From Acetobacterium woodii (lineage in GTDB: Bacteria > Bacillota > Clostridia > Eubacteriales > Eubacteriaceae): a stretch of DNA of 64,000 nucleotides. Shown here piece by piece: positions 1-9,314 of this stretch (position 1 is the first letter of the stretch; every line of letters begins with the position of its first letter). Made by a program: the position numbers and the translations under genes. A model generated the notes under the pieces. That model did not search any database. It had not been told where the DNA came from and saw only the letters and a list, made by a program, of their open reading frames with translations. Where the stretch lies: positions 106,379-170,378 of the forward strand of contig JACQZP010000031.1 of assembly GCA_016213825.1 (NCBI GenBank), written 5' to 3'.

Positions 1-107
1 ATTAAAATCTTTAAGCATTGACTGAAATAATAGCAGAATATAATTATTTTGTGTTATAGTATTAAATCCCAATTGAAAAGGGTATTATAAAAGTAAAGGA
101 TTACACC

Positions 108-167
108 ATGAATGAAAAAGTTGCTAAAGACAAGACACGCAGTACTGAGGGAGGACATCATGAATAA
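108..167 (+). CDS. possible 19-residue leader peptide overlapping the protease start
   Basis: A short reading frame opens with ATG at 108, preceded by AAAGGA with seven bases of spacing, and stops at 165-167, eight bases into the protease gene, whose ATG is at 160. The overlap and the good ribosome site suggest translational coupling or a leader peptide. The peptide is charged and resembles nothing I know. It may be chance. Confidence 0.3.
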   Translation: MNEKVAKDKTRSTEGGHHE

Positions 168-1977
168 GAGAATAGGAATAATAACACGATGGCTTGCAAT
201 CATGATGATTTTCTGCTTGTTGTTTCCAGCCGGGATATCGGCAGAAGATGTAGTTAATAATGAACAGCAAACTATTATTACAGAAACACCAACCAATGTG
301 AGTTCATCTCTAAACCTGGCATCTGCTCAGGATAACGAAACACCGTCTGAAATTCAAACCCTTGAACAGGTGCCAGCGATTAATATTAATGATCATATCG
401 ATCAGCAGATTGTGGTTATCTATACCAATAGTGGTGAATCCAATGTAAAAGATCTGTCGCTGACAACTGATGAGGTTGTTTCTGGAGAGCAGGTCTCTGA
501 TCGGGTTGACTTAATCGAAGTCAGCAATGGAACAAATGTGGAAGCGATGATGGCTGATCTGGAACAAAATCCCAATGTTCTGGCGGTAGATAAAAATGAT
601 AAAATTGAAGTGACTGCCCTGCCCAATGATCCCTATATTGTCAATGGCTCAGCCTGGCAATTTCAACGGATTGGCGCGGACCAAACCTGGAACCAGGTGT
701 CCAATACTGACCCTGTGGTAGTAGCGGTTATTGATACCGGCTTAAATGTTAATCATCCGGATCTGATTGGTAATACAGTGGCCGGATATGATTTTGTAAC
801 TGGTCAGGAGAGTGCTGTGGATCTGGCTGGTCATGGCACGGCAGTAAGCGGATGCATTGCTGCCGTTACCAATAATGGAATAGGAACTGCTGGGATTTCG
901 GGGATGGCTAACATAAAAATTGCCCCCTATCGTGCTGGTGGCGAATATAGTGGGGATACGCAGCTGGATGTGGCCTATATTTGTGCCGCCTTGCTTAAAG
1001 CGGCCGAGCGACCAGACGTAAAAGTAATCAATATGAGTTTTGGTGGTTATGGAACATTTCCGACGCTGGCTGCAGCAGTTAATGAAGCGGTTAAAGCGGG
1101 AAAAATAGTCGTTGCATCTTCAGGCAATGAAGGTGAATCATGGAGTTCCCGGGTGGGGCAATATTCCTATCCGGCATCCTATGATCATGTTATTTCAGTG
1201 GGTGCTACCGCTAAGGACAATACGCGGTCTTCCTTTTCTCAATACAATGATCGAGTTGATTTGTGTGCGCCTGGACAATCGGTCTTAACAACCGCCAGAA
1301 ACGGTGGATACGAGTATGCCAGCGGGACGTCTTTCTCCAGTCCCATTGTTGCTGGTGCCTGTGCGGTGTTGATGGCTGCCGATACTAGTTTAAAGGCCGA
1401 TGAGGTTGAAACGATTCTAAAAGATACGGCCCTGGATCTGGGAACCGTTGGCAGTGATCCTTACTATGGTAGCGGTTTGATTCAGCTAAATTCAGCAGTA
1501 GCTTCTATTAATTCAAGTGAAACCGTAAGCAGTACCTACCGAACCCATGTCCAGAATGTCGGTTGGCAGGGATGGAAAAGTGATGGGCAGATCAGTGGCA
1601 CTTCAGGGCAATCACTGCGGCTTGAGGGAATTGAAATCAAGATGAATAATCTAGGTTATGATCTTGGGATTGAATATCAGACCCATGTTCAAAATATTGG
1701 TTGGCAGGGTTTTAAAAGCAATGGTCAAACCAGCGGCACTTATGGCCAATCCTTGCGCTTGGAAGCGATTCAAATTCGTCTGACTGGAGCGGATGCGAGT
1801 AACTACGACGTCTATTATCGGGTTCACTGTCAAAACTATGGTTGGTTGGACTGGGCAAAAAATGGTGCATCAGCTGGTTCGCAAGGTTTGTCATTAAGAC
1901 TTGAAGCAATTGAAATACAAGTCGTTCCCAAAGGCACTTCAGCACCGGGGTCAACCAATCGTCCGTTTATTATTTGA
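160..1977 (+). CDS. secreted subtilisin-like (S8) serine protease with C-terminal ChW repeats
   Basis: This is a 605-residue exported serine endopeptidase. The ATG at 160 follows GAGGGAGGA; an upstream in-frame start at 112 has no ribosome site and would bury the signal peptide. Residues 1-28 form a signal peptide ending near ISA-ED. An inhibitor-like propeptide (about 70-165) precedes the S8 domain with the catalytic triad Asp192 (VIDTG), His225 (GHGT) and Ser391 (GTSFSSP). Three tandem ChW repeats of about 45 residues (GWQGW/GWQGF/GWLDW followed by SLRLE) fill the C-terminus; in clostridia such repeats are linked to extracellular complexes and surface attachment. The role is probably extracellular protein degradation or wall turnover. 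A weak TTGACT/TATAAT pair with only 15 bp spacing lies at 18-44. Confidence 0.9.
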   Translation: MNKRIGIITRWLAIMMIFCLLFPAGISAEDVVNNEQQTIITETPTNVSSSLNLASAQDNETPSEIQTLEQVPAININDHIDQQIVVIYTNSGESNVKDLSLTTDEVVSGEQVSDRVDLIEVSNGTNVEAMMADLEQNPNVLAVDKNDKIEVTALPNDPYIVNGSAWQFQRIGADQTWNQVSNTDPVVVAVIDTGLNVNHPDLIGNTVAGYDFVTGQESAVDLAGHGTAVSGCIAAVTNNGIGTAGISGMANIKIAPYRAGGEYSGDTQLDVAYICAALLKAAERPDVKVINMSFGGYGTFPTLAAAVNEAVKAGKIVVASSGNEGESWSSRVGQYSYPASYDHVISVGATAKDNTRSSFSQYNDRVDLCAPGQSVLTTARNGGYEYASGTSFSSPIVAGACAVLMAADTSLKADEVETILKDTALDLGTVGSDPYYGSGLIQLNSAVASINSSETVSSTYRTHVQNVGWQGWKSDGQISGTSGQSLRLEGIEIKMNNLGYDLGIEYQTHVQNIGWQGFKSNGQTSGTYGQSLRLEAIQIRLTGADASNYDVYYRVHCQNYGWLDWAKNGASAGSQGLSLRLEAIEIQVVPKGTSAPGSTNRPFII

Positions 1978-2095
1978 AACAAATGATGGTTATAAATAAA
2001 AATCGATGAATAAAATTGACTTATTGGGGTACATGAACTAAGATTGAATAAATATTAGTTGATTGCAAAATCATTAATGAAAGGAGTATCTGGAG

Positions 2096-2353
2096 ATGAT
2101 TATTACCTGGGATAATATTAGTGAAGTGAACAGACGCATCAAAGAGCGCGATTTGGCATACAAGGTTCATTTAAGTGATGCTTGTGGCGGACAGAGTATG
2201 TGGATTGAATCGATGAATAAGGATAATCGTTTTGAAAATTTGGATGATTTAAACGATTTGATACGTGATTATTTTACCGAGATTCATGCCGATGTTGTGT
2301 TCAGTTGGGATAAAAAATCATTTTGGTCAAAGGATCGTTCCTTAATATTTTGA
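2096..2353 (+). CDS. small conserved-looking hypothetical protein, 85 aa
   Basis: The gene starts with ATG after AAAGGAG and ends just before an intrinsic terminator, so it is likely a real single-gene unit. The product is acidic and soluble, with one cysteine in a DACGGQSMW stretch and a C-terminus rich in Trp and Phe. It has no signal peptide or membrane segment. I do not recognise a family whose function is known, and its neighbours (protease, sigma54 activator) give no clue. Confidence 0.65.
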   Translation: MIITWDNISEVNRRIKERDLAYKVHLSDACGGQSMWIESMNKDNRFENLDDLNDLIRDYFTEIHADVVFSWDKKSFWSKDRSLIF

Positions 2354-2392
2354 TCGGAATTTTTAATGGAATAGCCCATCCAAATAAATAGA

Positions 2393-2438
2393 CCACAACC
2401 AAGGATCTTATGAAAGCCCCCGGTTGTGGTTTTGTTAT
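2393..2438 (+). terminator. intrinsic terminator after the 85-aa gene
   Basis: Inverted repeat CCACAACC/GGTTGTGG around a 21-base loop is followed by TTTTGTTATTTTTT. It overlaps the 3' end of the convergent sigma54 activator gene. Confidence 0.7.
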
Positions 2439-3859
2439 TTTTTGATATATTTATTTACCAGGCGATAAGCGGTGGTTTGGCTTAGCCCCAGCGATTCGGC
2501 CATGTCATTGATATTATCGTAAATCTCATAATAATCTTCAATAATTCCTCGCTTGTAGTTTTCAACCAGGTCGTCAAAAATGACCTGTCTTTTTTTGATA
2601 CCCTCGTTGGCAAAAAAAGCACCCAACTGTTCTGGTAATTTATCAATGCCAATGACGCTGCCAAGACTCATCACTGCCATCTGTTCCACTGCATTTTTAA
2701 GCTGCCGAACATTTCCCGGCCAATCGTATTGAATCAGTGATTCAATCACCTGATTGGAGAAAACTTTATTTTGATTATATTTTTTGTTGTACTCTTTTAA
2801 ATAATACTGGGCAATGGGAAAAATATCATCCCGTCGTTCCCGGAGGGCAGGGACCGTTTGGGTGATTCCGTTAATTCGCCAGTACAAGTCCTCCCGAAAA
2901 GTATTTTTGGCTACTAATTCTGCCAGATTTTTATTGGTAGCCGTGATGATCCGGGTGTTCACCGTTTTAGATTCCAGGCCGCCAACTGAGGTAAAACGCT
3001 GATTTTCCAGAAAATCAAGGAGCTTGACCTGAATATTGGGAAGCAATTCGCCAATTTCGTCTAAAAACAGGGTGCCATTATTGGCCATTTCCACCAATCC
3101 CTTTTTTCCTTTGGGGCTGGCTCCGGTAAAGGCATAGGGGACATAGCCAAAGAGCTCACTTTCAATGAGATTATCCGGAATGGAGGCACAGTTAATTGAA
3201 ACGAAGGGATGGGCTTTTCGAGGGCTGCAATCGTGGATAAATTTGGCGATCAGACTTTTACCAACTCCGCTTTCACCCAGCAAAAGAATCGGGATATCCG
3301 ATTTTGCCGCTTTTTTCAGTTTGTGCAGGGTCTGGTAGAGAATGTAACTGCGGCCGACAATGTTATTACTGGCTTTGGTCCGTTCTTCCCGGGAACTTTT
3401 TTTGTCTTTAAGTTCGTGATCATCATTCTTTTCTTTTTCCGGATTCAGATAATCCAAATCAAACTCCACAAAAGATTCTCGTTTTAAGGTGTTGTAAACC
3501 AGCATGACCAGTTCATGATCGGGATTATAAAGCGGTGTGGTTATGGTGATATGTTCTTCATCGGTAATTAATGAACGTTGTCTCGAGATGATGGTGCGTT
3601 TTTTTTCCATGGCGGTAGCGGTGGAGGGCGGTGTCCATAGACCCTGGAAGGACGTTAAAAAATTAAGCTTCCACATTTTTTCAGCTGAAATCCCATGGTA
3701 TTCCAGACAAGCCGGATTGGCATAAAGGACCTTCCCATCCTTATCGGTTACCGTTACTTCGATAAAACTATTTTCCAGAATATCCAAAAAAAATTCACTG
3801 GAAAGTGTTTTTAAATAGTCCAAGTATTCCTGGCTGTGATTAAATTCGTTTGTTATCAT
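2435..3859 (-). CDS. sigma54-dependent transcriptional activator (PAS, AAA+, HTH)
   Basis: A 474-residue bacterial enhancer-binding protein. An N-terminal PAS domain (about 20-120) probably senses a small molecule or redox state. The AAA+ domain (about 165-400) shows Walker A GESGVGKS, a sigma54-contact loop reading YAFTGA in place of GAFTGA, and the R-finger region. A Fis-type helix-turn-helix sits at the C-terminus (MAESLGLSQTTAYRLV). It is divergent from the methyltransferase operon at 4331, which has a clear -24/-12 promoter, so it is the obvious activator of betaine demethylation; that link is inference. The start is ATG with AAAAGGA upstream. Confidence 0.9.
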   Translation of the reverse strand: MITNEFNHSQEYLDYLKTLSSEFFLDILENSFIEVTVTDKDGKVLYANPACLEYHGISAEKMWKLNFLTSFQGLWTPPSTATAMEKKRTIISRQRSLITDEEHITITTPLYNPDHELVMLVYNTLKRESFVEFDLDYLNPEKEKNDDHELKDKKSSREERTKASNNIVGRSYILYQTLHKLKKAAKSDIPILLLGESGVGKSLIAKFIHDCSPRKAHPFVSINCASIPDNLIESELFGYVPYAFTGASPKGKKGLVEMANNGTLFLDEIGELLPNIQVKLLDFLENQRFTSVGGLESKTVNTRIITATNKNLAELVAKNTFREDLYWRINGITQTVPALRERRDDIFPIAQYYLKEYNKKYNQNKVFSNQVIESLIQYDWPGNVRQLKNAVEQMAVMSLGSVIGIDKLPEQLGAFFANEGIKKRQVIFDDLVENYKRGIIEDYYEIYDNINDMAESLGLSQTTAYRLVNKYIKK

Positions 3860-3983
3860 TGGTTATCCTTTTTACACATCATTGTGTGGTCTTTCTAGTC
3901 ATTTTATTATTAAGCTTATAGATTATATAGAAGAATTATAAATCGTTTTCATCCATAGAACTGATAATAAATCAAATTGGGCC

Positions 3984-4060
3984 AAGGTACAAGAGGAAAA
4001 AAAGAAATATTCCCAAAAGTGAAAAACAATCAAACTGTTTTATCATATTTGGAAAGGATA
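3984..4060 (+). promoter_or_regulatory. candidate upstream activator site for the sigma54 promoter
   Basis: An imperfect palindrome, AAACA with a 7-base gap then TGTTT, lies at about 4024-4041, some 80-100 bp before the -24 element. That is the usual distance for an enhancer-binding protein. It rests on position and symmetry only. Confidence 0.3.
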
Positions 4061-4119
4061 TCAGCGTTACGAATCTGCTGAAAGGGCAGTAATTAAAGTA
4101 TCATACCTAGAAAACATGT

Positions 4120-4135
4120 TGGCACGATTATTGCG
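4120..4135 (+). promoter_or_regulatory. sigma54 (-24/-12) promoter of the methyltransferase operon
   Basis: TGGCAC, five bases, then TTGC matches the sigma54 consensus TGGCAC-N5-TTGC exactly. It leaves a leader of about 185 nt before the mtgA start. A GC-rich hairpin (GCCCC/GGGGC, about 4248-4268) followed by AAGTTTTTTAG lies in that leader and could pause or terminate transcription. The divergent gene encodes a sigma54 activator. Confidence 0.85.
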
Positions 4136-4327
4136 ATACATATTATCAAGATTTGACATGACATCTCGTAAATATGTGAGAAAGGAGATAAATAGATTTG
4201 TAATCGTTTGTTCTACGAGAAAGAAAAACAGAAGTCCATGACAAAGTGCCCCATGCGGGGAACGGGGCAACCAAGTTTTTTAGTTGTGAATTTCGCAATC
4301 ATCAATTATATGTTTATGAAGGAGTAA

Positions 4328-5251
<924 letters not shown>

Positions 5252-5307
5252 AAAGATTTTGATCTAAAAATAAAAATTAAAATAAAAATAAAAGGAGGAT
5301 AACTAAA

Positions 5308-6870
5308 ATGCAAGAAAAAATGACAAAGAATAGAACAGTTTTGTACGTTTCAGCAGCAATCGCCATCGTTTTTGTATTAGCTAGTATGCTTTTTACTGAA
5401 GGTACAACAGCCGTATTTAATCTGCTAAATTCATTTATTACAACGTCTTTTGGGTGGTTGTATTTATTGGCAGTTGGAATATTTATTGTGTTTGCCATTG
5501 GTGTTGCCATCAGTCCATATGGAAAGATTAAATTGGGCAAGGATGAAGACAAACCTGAATTTACTAATTTCCAATGGTTCTCAATGTTGTTTGGCGGCGG
5601 GATGGGAATTGGTTTGGTATTCTGGTCGGTATCAGAACCGATTATGCATTACCTCAGCCCACCCATGGGAGAAGGCGGAACACAAGCAGCCATGGAATTG
5701 GCGATGCGCACCACCTTCTTTCATTGGGGACTGCATCCATGGGTAATCTTTGCGATTGGTGGTTTGGGATTGGCATATTTTCAATTTAGAAAAGACTTAC
5801 CATTCCTGATCAGTTCGGCTTTTTATCCTTTAATTGGCGAGAAGATACATGGACCAATCGGAAAAACCATTGATATCTTGGCAGTTTTTGCAACTATATT
5901 TGGAGTTGCAACAAGCCTTGGTCTTGGTTCAACTCAGATTGCCACTGGTTTGCAATACATCTGGGGGATTCAATCATCGCCAATGGTAGTTTCGATTATC
6001 ATTGCTATAATGACGGTAATATTTACTTTGGCAACGATATCCGGATTGCATAAGGCGATGCAAGCTGCAGCTAATTTAAAAATCTGGTTATCCATTGCAT
6101 TTATGGTTTTTATCTTTATTTTTGGCGGAAGCGTATTTATCTTAAATAACTTTACCAATACGTTAGGTTCTTATCTGCAGAATATTGTCGGTCAAACCTT
6201 CTGGATGGGAAATATTGAATGGTTGAACGGTTGGACTGTCTTCTATTGGGCATGGTGGATTGCCTGGGCTCCATTTGTTGGACAGTTCGTCGCCCGCGTT
6301 TCAAAAGGCCGGAGCATTCGAGAATTTATTTTAGCAGTATCGTTACTACCTTCTGGTTTTTCACTGATTTGGATCGCGATTTACGGTGGTGCAGCATTTA
6401 ATTTAAATGCCATCTCCGGTGGTGCCATTGAAACAGCAGTTGGAGCTGATTATACTACTGCTCTCTTTGCCCTGCTGCAACAACTGCCATTGTATGGGCT
6501 AACCTCAATTCTGGCAATTGTGTTGATTGTTGTCTGTTTTGTCGGAGCGGCAAACTCAGCAACCTATGTATTGGCAATGCTGACATCTGGCGGAGACATG
6601 GATCCAGACAAAAAATTAAGAGGCGGCTGGGGTATCGCTCAGGGTCTAATCACAATTATGTTAATCCTTGTGGGTGGAACTTCTGCTCTAAAAGCCTTAC
6701 AAACGGCTTCGATTGTGGCAGCCTTCCCATATATGCTAATTATGATTGTGATGTGCTTTAGTATTCTAAAAGCCCTGAAAGCAGATTATGCTGAAACCCA
6801 ACTGTTACTCAACCAAAAAAGCCTTAAAGATATTGGCAGCGGTCAAGCTGTTGCTGATGTCCAGGAATAG
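5308..6870 (+). CDS. BCCT-family betaine/carnitine/choline transporter
   Basis: A 520-residue, twelve-helix secondary transporter of the BCCT family. The glycine motif GGMGIGLVFW at the unwound TM3 equivalent resembles Na+-coupled BetP-type carriers, and the aromatic box WTVFYWAWWIAWAPFVG plus SKGRSIREF are diagnostic. ATG follows AAAGGAGG. It lies between mtgA and mtgB, which points to import of a quaternary amine as methyl donor rather than only for osmotic protection. Confidence 0.92.
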   Translation: MQEKMTKNRTVLYVSAAIAIVFVLASMLFTEGTTAVFNLLNSFITTSFGWLYLLAVGIFIVFAIGVAISPYGKIKLGKDEDKPEFTNFQWFSMLFGGGMGIGLVFWSVSEPIMHYLSPPMGEGGTQAAMELAMRTTFFHWGLHPWVIFAIGGLGLAYFQFRKDLPFLISSAFYPLIGEKIHGPIGKTIDILAVFATIFGVATSLGLGSTQIATGLQYIWGIQSSPMVVSIIIAIMTVIFTLATISGLHKAMQAAANLKIWLSIAFMVFIFIFGGSVFILNNFTNTLGSYLQNIVGQTFWMGNIEWLNGWTVFYWAWWIAWAPFVGQFVARVSKGRSIREFILAVSLLPSGFSLIWIAIYGGAAFNLNAISGGAIETAVGADYTTALFALLQQLPLYGLTSILAIVLIVVCFVGAANSATYVLAMLTSGGDMDPDKKLRGGWGIAQGLITIMLILVGGTSALKALQTASIVAAFPYMLIMIVMCFSILKALKADYAETQLLLNQKSLKDIGSGQAVADVQE

Positions 6871-6910
6871 AATCTCAAAATAAAATTATAAGAAAAAGAG
6901 GTATTTGAAT

Positions 6911-8341
6911 ATGTTACCAAAATTTGATATTTTGACGGAAGAACAGATTGATAAGATTCACAAAAACAGTTTAAAAATTCTCCAGGAAATTGGGGTAGAG
7001 TTTTCCTACGATCCAGTTATTGAAATCTTGAAAAGCCATGGTCAAAGGGTCGAAGGCCATCGGGTTTATTTTGATCCGGATTTTGTGGAAAACATGGTTG
7101 AAAAAGCACCTGCAAAATTCACCCTTCATGCCCGAAACCCAGAACATAACTTAGTTTGTGGCGGTGAAGATATTATCTATATGCCAGGCTACGGGGCCCC
7201 CTTTGTTTATGATGCCGATGGTGGAAAACGGGATGCTACCATGGCTGATTATGATAACTTTGTTAAATTAGCTGGGGCCAGCAAAAACATGCATATGACC
7301 GGTGGTACCGTGGTTGAACCTACCGATGTTGCGGATGAAATCAGACATTTGAAAATGGCTTATAGCCATATTACAAATTCAGACAAATGCTTTATGGGTA
7401 GTTCCTCAGGTTATGAATTTGCTAAAGATTCAATTGAAATGACCGCTTTGCTTCATGGCGGATTGGATGTAATCAAAGAAAAACCAGCCCTGATCTGTTT
7501 GATTAACTCCGTAACGCCGCTCAAATATGATGACCGAATGCTTGGTGGTTTAATGGCTTATGCTGAAGCTGGCCAGCCGATGGTAATTGCTTCATTGGTT
7601 ATGGCCGGCTCAACTGGCCCGGCAACCATGGCCGGTGCCTTATCGCTTCAAAATGCTGAAGTTCTGGCAGGGATTACCCTAACTCAATGCATTAACCCAG
7701 GAACACCTGTGGTTTATGGATCAACCTCAGCAGTAACCGATATGTCAACTGGGTCACTTTCGATCGGAAATCCTGAAAATGCCTTGTTTACCTCAGCAAG
7801 TGCCCAGTTTGCACGATTTTATGGAGTCCCATGTCGAGGCGGCGGTGGCTTAACCGATGCTAAGACTGTTGATGCTCAGGCCGGTTATGAATCGATGATG
7901 CTGCTCTTTGCGACCAGCACCACCGGTGTCAATTTTGTCCTTCATACAGCCGGGATTCTGCAATATTACATGGCGATGTCTTATGAAAAATTTATGGTGG
8001 ATGATGAAATCGCTGGGATGGTGTTACGCTACCTCAAAGGATTTGATTGCGACAGTGACGAAAAAATGGCTTATGATGTTATTGAAAAAGTTGGTCCTGG
8101 CGGACATTTCCTGACCCAGAAGCATACACGTAAAAACTTTAAAACCGAATTCTTCAGACCGGCACTCAGTGACCGACAATCATTTGATGGATGGTCGAAA
8201 GATTCATTAGACACCAATCAGCGGGCAAAACTCAAATGGCAGGAAGTATTGGCTAACTATACCGCACCTGAGCTGGACTCAGCAGTCAAAGAAAAAATTG
8301 AAGCTTTTATTGAAAAGCGATCAAAAGAATTACTGAAATAG
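6911..8341 (+). CDS. mtgB: non-pyrrolysine MttB-family methyltransferase (glycine betaine:corrinoid type)
   Basis: A 476-residue MttB superfamily protein that transfers a methyl group from a quaternary amine to Co(I) of the partner corrinoid protein. The frame runs through without an in-frame amber codon, so this is the pyrrolysine-free branch, whose characterised members use glycine betaine and related compounds. A glycine-rich segment CRGGGGLTDAKTVDAQ and the usual family length support the call. ATG 6911 has AGAGG nine bases upstream; a TTG at 6905 is too close to it. The corrinoid partner gene follows after 46 bp. Sequence alone cannot distinguish betaine from carnitine or proline betaine. 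Confidence 0.88.
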   Translation: MLPKFDILTEEQIDKIHKNSLKILQEIGVEFSYDPVIEILKSHGQRVEGHRVYFDPDFVENMVEKAPAKFTLHARNPEHNLVCGGEDIIYMPGYGAPFVYDADGGKRDATMADYDNFVKLAGASKNMHMTGGTVVEPTDVADEIRHLKMAYSHITNSDKCFMGSSSGYEFAKDSIEMTALLHGGLDVIKEKPALICLINSVTPLKYDDRMLGGLMAYAEAGQPMVIASLVMAGSTGPATMAGALSLQNAEVLAGITLTQCINPGTPVVYGSTSAVTDMSTGSLSIGNPENALFTSASAQFARFYGVPCRGGGGLTDAKTVDAQAGYESMMLLFATSTTGVNFVLHTAGILQYYMAMSYEKFMVDDEIAGMVLRYLKGFDCDSDEKMAYDVIEKVGPGGHFLTQKHTRKNFKTEFFRPALSDRQSFDGWSKDSLDTNQRAKLKWQEVLANYTAPELDSAVKEKIEAFIEKRSKELLK

Positions 8342-8387
8342 CTAAAAAATAATACAAAAAATAAGATAAGAAAAAAGGAGAAAAATA

Positions 8388-9035
8388 ATGAACCCAATAT
8401 TTGAAGAAATTAAAGATGCAATTGTGGATGGTGATGAAGATTTAGCAGTTGAACTGGCAGAAAAAGTTGTCGCTGAAAAAATAGATCCGGTTCAAGCGGT
8501 GCAGTTTGGATTTATTAAAGGAATTGAAGAAGTAGGGAAAAGCTGGACGAATGGGGAAGCTTTTTTACCAGATGTTATGATGGCAGCAGATGCTATGAAA
8601 GCTGGAATGGATGTCCTGGAAGAAGTATTGGCAGCTGGCGAAGGTGAAGGCGCCTATGAAGATAAAGGAAAAATTGTCCTTGGAACCGTCGAAGGCGACA
8701 TTCATGATATTGGTAAAAATATTGTGGGAGCTCTTTTAACCTCAGCTGGTTTTAAAGTTTATGACATTGGTATCGATCAAAAAGCTGAAGATTTTGTTGC
8801 TAAAGCAGACGAAGTCGGTGCAAAAATCATCGCAGCCAGCTCACTGTTAACGACCACCATGAAATCTCAAAAAGTTCTGGTTGAGTATCTGGATGCTCAA
8901 AACCTGCGTGATAAATATAAGGTTATCATCGGCGGCGGCCCTACCAGTGCTAAATGGGGTGAAGAAATTGGAGCCGATGGCTGGGCTGAAACGGCCGATG
9001 AAGCGGTTGAGTTGTGTAAACAATTACTGAACTAG
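8388..9035 (+). CDS. mtgC: methyltransferase corrinoid protein (MtgC/MttC-type)
   Basis: A 215-residue methyl shuttle. Residues 1-85 are the helical cap domain, and about 92-212 form the cobalamin-binding Rossmann domain. The lower-ligand signature EGDIHDIGKN gives His106, followed by SSLLTT and GGGPTS. It accepts a methyl group from the preceding MttB-type protein and passes it to the MtrH-type protein. ATG follows AAGGAG. Its cobalt would need reductive reactivation when oxidised, which a DUF4445 ATPase at 21969 could supply. Confidence 0.92.
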   Translation: MNPIFEEIKDAIVDGDEDLAVELAEKVVAEKIDPVQAVQFGFIKGIEEVGKSWTNGEAFLPDVMMAADAMKAGMDVLEEVLAAGEGEGAYEDKGKIVLGTVEGDIHDIGKNIVGALLTSAGFKVYDIGIDQKAEDFVAKADEVGAKIIAASSLLTTTMKSQKVLVEYLDAQNLRDKYKVIIGGGPTSAKWGEEIGADGWAETADEAVELCKQLLN

Positions 9036-9092
9036 TCAAATCGAATCTAATTTAATCGAGATAAGTATTAACATCTAAAAATAATTAAAAAA

Positions 9093-9119
9093 AGCGCCAG
9101 AATTTTATATTTTGGCGCT
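9093..9119. terminator. hairpin after mtgC, with the stronger U-tract on the minus strand
   Basis: The stem AGCGCCA/TGGCGCT is followed on the plus strand only by GACTTCTTT. On the minus strand it is followed by TTTTTT. It probably ends the mtg operon inefficiently, allowing some read-through into the second carrier gene. Confidence 0.55.
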
Positions 9120-9314
9120 GACTTCTTTAAAAATTAAGTAAAAAGTGGCTTTAATAGTTCGACAATACCCAGATTGGCTGTTTTTTATTTTAATACGAAT
9201 AATTTATGTTTATAAAAAAAAGAACATGGATAGATAAGTGTTATAATGATAATATGAAATCGTTTAATTCATATTGAAATGATAAAGAAAGCCAAGTCGG
9301 GAGGGAGAATACAG

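Noticed and set aside
4067..4270. 67-codon frame antisense across the mtg promoter region
   Set aside because: It overlaps the sigma54 promoter and leader, with no ribosome site or recognisable product.
6911..8341. Pyrrolysine-containing trimethylamine methyltransferase
   Set aside because: The frame has no internal amber codon, so it belongs to the non-pyrrolysine MttB branch.
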